Shown here piece after piece: positions 56,301 to 64,000 of a stretch of 64,000 nt of DNA (positions are counted from its first letter, which is position 1; each line of letters opens with the position of its first letter). The stretch spans positions 12,258,517 through 12,322,516 of the forward strand of contig OX442318.1 of NCBI GenBank assembly GCA_949358305.1, written 5' to 3'. A model generated the notes under the pieces. That model had not been told where the DNA came from. It saw nothing but the letters and a program-made list of their open reading frames with translations, and did no database searches. The translations under genes and the position numbers were made by a program. The DNA is from Strigamia acuminata (Eukaryota > Arthropoda > Chilopoda > Geophilomorpha > Linotaeniidae).

Positions 56301-59300
56301 GTATTTGAATTTTGTTGTAACGTGAATATTGGCATCAATGTATGATGTTACTACAGTAACGTTTGTTCTATCACAATCACAATGGCGTCATCATTCTATC
56401 ATATGTGGGGTAAGACATTAGGGCGTGTAAACTATCCGCATGCGAGCAAACACATGCAGGTAACTGAAAACGGATAATTTTGTCCGTGCTGAAATTTTCA
56501 CCCGGTGATGTTCACGAATTTAGCGAAAGAGTTGTAGTATTGTACATCTTTATTTTAGATTAGAGACATGTTAAATATTTGCACATGACAGTCATACAGA
56601 CCGCCCAAACCACCTTCAGTACCTTTTTTTCTTTTTTTTTGGCTTGGAGCGGCTAAAACCATGAGCACATAAACGTCGCGTATTTGTTGTAGCTTAGGGC
56701 CCAGCGATACCTTAATCCGGCCCTGTGGACCGCATGTAATTTCAAACAAAACATTCAATGCTTTCTTATTACTTCTTACAATACTGCTTGTGAAGAGCAT
56801 TTGAAACCAAATTGTTGTTACTTTGAGGGTACTTCCGGTTAATGTGTACCTGGTATGATATTGAAGTGAGACAATGTCTAGGAAATTCGGTTCGCCAGAC
56901 AGTGCTGCTTTCGAAGTAAATAACATTTTAAAGGGCAAATAAATCTGTAATGTGTTGTTCGGCTTTAAGCTCCCTTAGATAAGCGGGTTTTTCTTAATCA
57001 ATTTTTCATTCCAAACGTGTACTGTGTGTTGTAAAACTTTAATCATAAGTAAAAAGTACAAAATTAAATTGCACTTTTCTTGTAAATGTAAAAAAATAAA
57101 AAAAATAACAATCTAATTTCTCTTGCTATACACAAGTACATACCCAAATTAGCCCTTTCAGGTCTACATTTCAAATTTCAAAATGTAGAGCTCTTCAAAT
57201 CCCAAAATAGACCATTCGAGAATTATGACATCATGCAGTTTGGCTCTGCCCACAATAAGAAATCTACAAATTAACATTGTTACAATGATATTTTGCAACG
57301 GTTTTTCTCATAGAAGTTCAACTAACCGCCCGGCTCAACTAACCGCCCGGCTCAACTAACCGTCGAGTTAAAACTAACCGTCCGGCTCAACTAACCGCCC
57401 GGTTAAAATTAACCACCCGGCTCAACTAACCGCCCGGCTCAACTAACCGCCTGGTTCAACTAACCGCCTGGTTCAACTAACCGCCCAGTTCAACTAACCG
57501 CCTGGTTCAACTAACCGCCCGGTTAAAATTAACCACCCGGTTCAACTAACCGCCCGGCTCACCTAACCGCCTGGCTCAACTAACCACCCAGTTAAAATTA
57601 ACCGCTTGGCTCAACTAACTGCCCGGCTCAACTAACCGCCTGGTTCAACTAACCGCCGGTTAAAATTAACCGCCCGACTCAACTAACCGCCGGTTAAAAT
57701 TAACTGCCCGGCTCAACTAACCGCCCGGCTCAACTATCCGCCCGATTAAAATTAACCGCCCGGCTCAACTAACCGGCTGGTTCAACTAACCTTCTGACTC
57801 GAATAACCACCCGACTCGAATAACCGCCTAGGAGGTCTAAAAAGGTTAAACATCCGGATATTTATTTGGAGTTTTACAGTATTTAACTTGGGACAAAGTA
57901 AATAACCGTCAGTCATAAGTTTTTCTTTTAAGATTTTAAAAGCTGTTTCTTCTTTTATTTCCCAGATAAATTTTAAATCCTTCCTAAGCTTAGGACAGCT
58001 CTGACACCACGCAAAAGTTGTTTATCAAAAAAATAAATACTTATTCATTACTCAATGTAAAATTTCAGATTTCAAGCCGAAGCACGGAAGCAAATAGCAA
58101 TTTTTTTCTGTGACATTTTCAAAAGGGAAATCATTACCCAGTGATTTGTGAGCTTCCTTATTGCATCAAGTGCCAGTATAAGGTTTGCTGAAAAACCTTT
58201 TTCCATTCCACACACCCTTCTATATTTACCTTCATTTTCATTACCCTTTTTCTGACTAATTGAATCTCAACTTATAATTAATTTTACAATTTTCCATCAT
58301 ATTTACTTAATCCTATTCATTATAGGATAAAAAAAATTCTTTTGTGGGTGAAAACTAACTGCAGGTTGGGTCAGAAATGAGATAAAACTATAGAATATTT
58401 TTACAAGTAAAAACGATTTGTATTAGTTGAGAAAATGCTGGTCATTGTGAGAAAAGGATGTAGTATTAGTAGCCCAAGGGAACAAGAATCTAGTAGTAGC
58501 AACCAATTATCCAGATTATGTTGCGAGGATAAAGCGACGAGTAAGCAGTAAACTCCAGATTTTCAAAGTGCACACATAATCTCTCATGACCAATCACAGT
58601 AATCAAGATCAAAAACTTAGGTTTGGTCATTAGCAAAAGCCCCAAAATAAACTGTGTCCCACAGGGAAGCCGCTGAAACATAAAGTACCAACTGCCGGAT
58701 GTACATCATTTTAGCGACACACCATTTTAGCGAACATGTCATTTTAGCGACACAAAAACCTAGGTTTAATTCCTAAGAAGGGCTAACAAGGGGGGGCTGC
58801 CCCCCCCTTGACCCCCCGCGAACCTAACCTTACTGGTTTTTTGATAAAAACCACTTTTTTGAGCCGGCTTGTCGCTAAAACCTAGGTTTTTGTGTCGCTA
58901 AAATGACATGTTTGCTAAAATGGGACTTTTTTGGTAAAAATCGCTAAAATGAGCGTCGCTAAAATGACTATAACCGCAACTGCCCACCAACAAATCCCAA
59001 AAAGAAAAAATCGAGTTGAATTTCAATTGTACTATACAAACTGTATTGATAATTGATATCTTGTCGCTACGTCTTGAATTTGGTCCTTTTTGACGAATGA
59101 CTGAACAAACGTTCGGATTTTTTCTAATGTATTGCACTGGGAGTTTTTATTCTATTACAGTTGGGAGGAAAAAGCTGATTGAACATCATTTTTGATCCCA
59201 ATTCCACTGAGATGTAAAGTATGGACAGGGGAATGGCTGAGTCAACGCACGTAGCCGGGTTCTGTCAGCGAGGAAATGAGAGTTTGCTCCATTCTTCACA

Positions 59301-61475
59301 TTTTGATAGAGGAGAAATCACGAGTCCAAAGTTGCCAATCATTTAGTCGAGATTATTATACGCAGACAAGCAGTTTAAAACAGAAGCCACGAGGGAGCAT
59401 TTTCCATCCTTTTGGGTCAATAGCAGTTGTTACATTTGCAGTGTGGCAGAAAAGTGGCAAACACAACTGTTTTTGCTCTAATTCTAGCTAAAAGTACCCA
59501 TTAGGTGTCTTTTTATTCAGCTTCAAATGTGGAAGAGAAAAGTAGGAAGAGAAGGAAAAGAATAGTTCCTTCATTTCCCTCAACAAATTTGTGCCATTAA
59601 ATGACCATCAACTTGGTAGTAAACGCTGGAGATAAAATGTTTTTTCTAACAATTAGTGCTCAATTACTGTTGCATTGTGCAGTGCATTCTAGATTTCTCC
59701 TCTGCCGCTTTTGGCCTAAAAGTTGCATTAGAAAAACCAAATTACTCCTAATTAGCAGCAGAAAAATGCGAGCATTTCTCACAGACATTGATCAGCACAA
59801 ATTAAGTTAAGATTGATTGTGCAACAGCTTCTAACATGCCGCTACACTAAAACATCGTACGAAGTAGATGATAAACCTACAGGAAATTATGAGAATCAGG
59901 AAAAATTGCAAGAAAAATTATTAAAAAGATAAAAAAAAAATTTAACAAAATTTATTATTTATGAACCAAAATTATACCGAATACTGGTTTTACCGAAAGA
60001 AACCATAGAAGGGAGGGCAACTATACTCTCGTTGAACTCAAAAAGACCCCCAAATCCCATTGGTCGAGCCATTTTACTGGTGTAGTGATCCAAAAAAATA
60101 GACCCAAACACCAGAATTGCATTACAATGTACAGACATTGTAATCGATTGCCTAGGTAACGGCTATAATTTCAAAATTATGTGCTTTCCAGACAAAGCAA
60201 CCAATAAACAGAACAAACATGAGTTTTACATTTATATGTGCATAAAACTATATTTGATTAATGGAAATAACATTTTTTAATAAGAAAAATCAAAATTATA
60301 TTAACTTAAATGGTCGTAACAATCACAAAAATAAATAAAAGTCAAAATTACTTCTCCTAGTGGTTGTATACAGTCTGGAGTTAGTAGTAATGAGGCTAGA
60401 CCAATGGGATTTAGGGGCCTTTTTGAGTTCAACAAGAGTGTAGCACCTGGGACGATTAACTAATAACTACTTTACATTTAACATAGTAAATCAATTGCCA
60501 GAAAGAGCCATTGTGTCTTGAGATTGTAGCTCCATCAATGGCTAAATGACTCAAAACGACGTCATTCTGCTGACAAATGGCAATTTGTTCACGTTCAACA
60601 ATGGGTAAAATACCTGTGGTCATGGAAACCCACCATTCGTCCGCAAAGGGATGTAATACCCAAAACCTTCAAAATGACAGCGGGTCGGATTAAGCGCCGA
60701 AGGAAGCGTTAGAAATATCACCAATTTATTAAAAAACGATGGCGATTTTTTTTAAAACAGAAATCAGTGATTTAATCAGTCAACACTTTCTTTATTTAAA
60801 TGCACCTCTCTCTCACATTGTTTCAAACAGCCTACAACACACAGAATTCTTTACTGTATGTTGCAACACTACTTTTTTTTATTTTTTGAGTAAAAGAGCC
60901 TATTTCATCATTACACTTGGTGAATAGGCTGCTGGACACGTGACATGTGACATCACGAGTAGTGAATAATGAATTATGGTGTTTTAATGGTGTTTTTGCA
61001 TGGTTTTGCAGTTGCACACCAATTTTAGGCTGCTGGATTTCCCTTCCCCCAACCAAAAGCACTCAGAGAATGTAATAATTGTAATACTTACAATAAATGA
61101 CCATCTTTTGCGATTTGACAGCATCATTGTAATTAGATGAGACGTGACATTTGTAGTCACCCGTCAAATTGATAGTTGGTTGAAGTATACTCAGTGCTCG
61201 ATGCTTCTTGTGCGGATCGCTGGATGCTTCGTAATGGATGTCTAATCGACCTTTGAGCACACCCAGGGCTTGGGGTTTGAGCGTGGTGATCCACTGGTAC
61301 ACTTGCTGACTCGTCCTGTTATCGGAAGGTCCAGTTTCCCGGTACCATTTAACCACGATACTGTTTTTCTCCTTTTCTTCGTAAACATAATCACAGTCCA
61401 AAATAATCGGTCCCGGTGTTCCACTTTGTATCATCGTCGGTATTCGAAGCTCCTTTATCTCCAAACTTGAAATCC
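44358..61475 (-). CDS. Two-Ig-domain cell-surface protein, Beat-like (partial)
   Basis: Three minus-strand exons, all starting and ending in phase 1: 61475-61092, 46482-46168 and 44444-44358. The first encodes a V-type Ig domain: SLEIKELRIPTMIQSG, the first Cys in ILDCDYVY, VVKWYRE after it, VYQWITTLKPQALGVLKGRL, then GDYKCHVSS with the second Cys. The second encodes a C-type Ig domain: VNVSCAAEGVYPEPYAEM, a GGLYDITVF strand and FECILTVPETSY, ending LTYYPG. The third is a 29-residue polar linker (DSEPYSEANSANRRLTN). The order V-Ig, C-Ig, linker and the KWY and CHVS motifs recall arthropod Beaten path-like adhesion proteins, which act in axon guidance; this is family resemblance only. No signal peptide exon is seen up to 64 kb and no certain C-terminal exon. 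Introns are 14.6 kb and 1.7 kb; the latter holds a Tc1 element. Confidence 0.8.
44493..46139 (+). mobile_element. Tc1-like transposon with decayed transposase
   Basis: Ends CAAGTGAGAAGCATAAG and its mirror, flanked by TA; inverted repeats of about 250 bp; 1647 bp in all, usual Tc1 length. Transposase frames 44831-45370 and 45339-45671: helix-turn-helix start (ELSMDEKRIAMNMRAKKKT), GRPQ hook-like motif, then a frameshift near 45280, where the VVFSDESKF catalytic block sits in the neighbouring frame. FQQDGVSCHTAK keeps the second Asp; the third acidic position follows SPDWNKME and is cut by a stop. So it is inactive but could be mobilised in trans. It lies in an intron of the Ig gene. Confidence 0.9.
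46985..47290. repeat. 42-bp minisatellite in the long Ig intron
   Basis: Seven units of 'gcataaaatggaatttttgg' followed by 'tgcatatttttattttta' and TTTT. Open frames on both strands come from the 3n period. Confidence 0.92.
47291..51860. other. Long Ig intron, part 1; no gene seen
   Basis: Mostly AT-rich unique-looking DNA with only short frames. A possible inverted-repeat element lies at about 48627-48935 ('acgtttacatgcaccgaat' and 'gtttacatgacag'). An inverted pair lies at 49086-49291. T- and A-rich stretches fill 50100-50345. Confidence 0.4.
49086..49291. mobile_element. Short inverted-repeat element (206 bp)
   Basis: Ends 'tgtccagtaatactacgtcg' and 'cgtagtattactggaca' mirror each other. 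Non-coding. Confidence 0.6.
51880..52545. repeat. 20-bp minisatellite in the long Ig intron
   Basis: About 32 units of 'ttgattttctggatttgcag' with regular variants ('gctggattggcag', 'tttggag'). The variants recur in blocks, so a higher-order unit of roughly 110-120 bp has been duplicated. Confidence 0.92.
53493..53673. mobile_element. pogo/Tigger-like MITE
   Basis: Left end CAGTCGAGCCTCGTTTTAAC, right end 'ttataacgaagttcgacgg', TA on both sides. Shares 'agccatttttaagtattcg' with the inverse of 26192-26331. Confidence 0.7.
53726..54127. mobile_element. Inverted-repeat MITE (402 bp)
   Basis: Ends 'aaggtggaaacacaaggg' and 'cccttgtgtttccacctt' are mirrors; 'aagctt' and 'caagctt' words pair inside. 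Related in style to the ends of 41333-42475. Confidence 0.75.
54128..57314. other. Long Ig intron, part 2; no gene seen
   Basis: AT-rich DNA, an A-run near 55150-55171 and a T-rich run near 55796. About 56620-56725 includes 'ggcccagcgataccttaatc' and 'cggccctg', resembling a transposon end. Short frames only. Confidence 0.4.
57315..57830. repeat. 17-bp minisatellite, GC-rich
   Basis: About 30 units of 'aactaaccgcccggctc' with variants 'gcctggttc' and 'ggttaaaatt'. It stands out in base composition from the AT-rich intron around it. Confidence 0.92.
57831..58703. other. Long Ig intron, part 3; no gene seen
   Basis: AT-rich, short frames, no repeat structure that I can see. Confidence 0.35.
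58704..58977. mobile_element. Palindromic 'ttttagcgac' repeat, copy 2
   Basis: Same family as 34359-34641, opposite orientation, with the same 'ggggggctgcccccccttg' type of centre. Confidence 0.7.
60020..60444. mobile_element. Inverted-repeat element (about 425 bp)
   Basis: Left 'ctcgttgaactcaaaaag' and 'aaatcccattggtcgagcc' are mirrored on the right by 'gctagaccaatgggattt' and 'tttttgagttcaacaagag'. Half of a copy is at about 34225-34312. Confidence 0.7.
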
Positions 61476-63049
61476 CTGCAAAACAAATCAAATCAACTCT
61501 TAGTGCTCTTCCTCTAATTACATCAAACTCACGCAATAACATTCACAATTTAAGATCAACAAGTTTTGTTCACTGCCGCCATTTTTTAAGTTAAAAAAAG
61601 CCGTTTAGTCTGACTGACTTTTCGATTGCAGCTAGTGCTCTAAATAAGACTATATCTTTCATCTTTCATACACAAACATACAATAACAATGTGCTTGGTT
61701 CTTTTATTGCACAATAATACACTCCGTCTTTTTGTTATACCCAGATTTACTTTTTAAATTGGCTGAATAAAGGAAATAGCTCGGATCCCAGCGGAGTCGC
61801 AAGCCGAGATGATAGAATATAAAGACGTATTGATGTTTATAAACAAAATGGACACCATCACAAAAAGCAAAACTAGTGATTTATGCAACTTTTAAAAAAG
61901 TTTTTAGCCACAAATTTAGTAAATTTCTTAAATTTAAATTAGATGTTTTTTTTTCTTCCTATTTTTTTACACTTGAGTTCAGCTCTAACGCTGATCTTTT
62001 ATTTAGGAATAAGTCAAGAATGATTTCCAGTGGGAATTCATCCTCAAAGGTTGACCATCTGGGAGTTTTTTCCACGTAGTCATCGTGAGATAGGGTTTAA
62101 AGCCCGAAATTATTTTGGCCAGTGCGAAGATTAAGTTGTATTGCGAGCGAAATCTTGGCAGCATTCGCTTCGAGCACGAACCTATTCCACTATATCCATC
62201 ATGTTTTTCTTTCCAATTCCATCTTCCAATTTCTTTACCGTACAAAACTACATGTTGTTTCAAGAAAAATTTTAGCTGATGAATAAATAAAATCCAATAT
62301 GGTGAAACTGTCTCCCGATATTAAGCAAATAAATTAATTATTCTTTTGAATAAATAATTTCTTCCCTACAACACTTTCTGTTGTTTCCTCGCGCTTGATA
62401 GCCATTAAAACAAACAACACTTCGCTGCAAAGCTTCTCTGAAACTGCGGAACTTTGTTTACAGCACGCACCAATCACCATAGACGCTTGTTCATTGCGCA
62501 TGCGTGCTCTCCATTTGCATTTATTAACAAAATTCTTCTGCTGCAAGTTCTTAAATGAAATAGCCTGGTATTCGTGTTTCAAAACTTCACTTAGAGCGAT
62601 GCAGGAGGCATCCATTTTGAATGAGGCCGCCTGCACTCTCAAAACTTTACTCCGGGTAATCCAAGTCCAATAAATGACCAAAGTCGAGCTTATTTAAGGA
62701 GAAACATAAAGGTTTTTATTTCCTCTTGGAGAAGAAAACTGTGTCCAAGAAATAGTGCCACTTGTATAAAAATCAGAAATATATGCAACAAAAAACTCAA
62801 TGGAACGACCGCTCACTAAAAACTAGCTGCAGTAAAAATACATCAAAGTGACCAACAAAAACCCACACGGCATTCAGGACCAGATTAGGACCTTCCAGGG
62901 TTCTAAGCACTAAAGATATATTGGTGCCCCTTCAATACTTAAGAACCCCTTGCCCTCTTCGACAAACTCGACACCGAAAGTTTCTCTCCCGCCCAATCAA
63001 GAAACACACACTACGTTTGAAAAGAACGGTTTAATTTTAAGTGGGGTCC
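61476..63049. other. DNA upstream of the V-Ig exon; no gene seen
   Basis: No signal-peptide exon with a phase 1 donor was convincing on the minus strand. Frames at 62003-62263 and 62334-62681 show no family features. Confidence 0.35.
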
Positions 63050-63290
63050 GGTTACTATTGAAAATTTTTATTGAGGTCCGGATACTATTGAAAATTTTTA
63101 TTGAGGTCCGGATACTATTGAAAATTTTTATTGAGGTCCGGATACTATTGAAAATTTTTATTGAGGTCCGGATACTATTGAAAATTTTTATTGAGGTCCG
63201 GATACTATTGAAAATTTTTATTGAGGTCCGGATACTATTGAAAATTTTTATTGAGGTCCGGATACTATTGAAAATTTTTATTGAGGTCCA
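63050..63290. repeat. 30-bp minisatellite
   Basis: Eight near-perfect units of 'ggtccggatactattgaaaa' followed by 'tttttattga'. The long frames on both strands are explained by the 30-bp period. Confidence 0.95.
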
Positions 63291-64000
63291 GAAAAAAACA
63301 CTTAAAAACCTTACTATAAACCTAAGAAAACAGAAAAAAAAACACCTAAAAACCAAATAAACCTCCCAATAAACACACGACCCAAAAAATACCAATACCA
63401 AAGGCCTTTCGACCGTTGCCGGTCATTTTCAGTGGTTACTAATGAACCTTACTCTTGTTTCCCTCTTTTATATACATTTCTCGACTCTTCCTCAAAGTTT
63501 TTCCCATTGAAAACAGATGTCTCATGTACTAACAATGGGGCATCCAAGCTTGCCTGCATTAGAAACCCTGAAACGTCCAAGCCACCTATGTAAAAAGATG
63601 AGAAAAAGTTTTGTCCATGTGCAGTGTATGGATTACTTTATTTGTATTGCCATCAGGGTGCATTCTTTTCTATCCTCTTTTGTTTTCTGTTTCATCTTGT
63701 CATCACTTTGTGTGTCCTAGATTGGAGATTCATTTTCACAGCTACAGACAATCTTATTGCAATCTCCCAAGTACATGATGACATTTTTTCCCCTTCCTTT
63801 ATATATGTTTTTTTCCCCTGTCTTGCTTTTCTCTCAAACCATTTGGTCGAATTGACTTTTTCTGATAGAAACCATAAAAAAAATCGAATTAAATTTTTTT
63901 TTCCAAAAAAAAAAAAAAAAAAAAAAAATTGCTCAACAAACATCAATTTTATTACAATCATTTTTTAAAAGTAAATGTTAAGCAAAATCTACCTCCCCCC
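63291..64000. other. Window end; no gene seen
   Basis: AT-rich with an A-run at 63906-63928. No feature supported. Confidence 0.35.

Noticed and set aside
62334-62681. Candidate upstream exon of the Ig gene
   Set aside because: No signal peptide, no phase-1 donor in place and no family features.
62950-63401. ORFs with LLKIFIEVRI and IKIFNSIRTS repeats
   Set aside because: Products of the 30-bp minisatellite, open on both strands.

Overview
This is nuclear DNA from an animal. It is AT-rich, its genes have GT-AG introns and AATAAA polyadenylation signals, it is full of DNA transposons, and it has no bacterial-style operons. An arthropod is my best guess. The minus-strand immunoglobulin gene at 44-61 kb reads like the paired V-type and C-type Ig exons of arthropod Beat-like proteins. 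This is recalled family resemblance, not a search result.

Region 1 (about 2-35 kb) is the unusual part: a tandem array of ten related units, here called U1 to U10. Each complete unit has four coding exons with introns in phases 2, 1 and 1. Exon 1 encodes a short N-terminus beginning MARYAGGYLGEE with a Lys/Arg-rich tail. Exon 2 encodes one hydrophobic segment and an acidic or Gly/Ser stalk. Exons 3 and 4 encode the two halves of a fucolectin / F5/8 type C-like (discoidin-like) domain. The predicted products are 213-246 residue type II single-pass membrane proteins with an extracellular lectin-like head. U2 (minus), U3, U5, U6, U9 and U10 can be joined without a stop or frameshift. U1 is 5'-truncated, U4 is a relic, U7 has a frameshift and U8 is a pseudogene. 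U1 and U2 lie tail to tail and U2 and U3 head to head over a mirrored promoter. The others run on the plus strand. A conserved leader precedes exon 1 in seven units.

The array is loaded with repeats: palindromic Tc1-type elements, two solo LTRs with 4-bp target duplications, hAT-like and pogo-like MITEs, a MULE relic and several minisatellites, mostly inside introns 2 and 3 or between units.

Region 2 (37.4-39.8 kb, minus) is a complete five-exon SUV39H histone H3K9 methyltransferase gene of 473 residues, with chromodomain, pre-SET, SET and post-SET. Intron 4 is mostly a 20-bp minisatellite.

Region 3 (43-61.5 kb, minus) holds three phase-compatible exons of a Beat-like Ig gene, open at both ends. 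Its introns carry a 1.65-kb Tc1 element with a decayed transposase and many minisatellites and MITEs. From 61.5 kb to the end I see no convincing gene.
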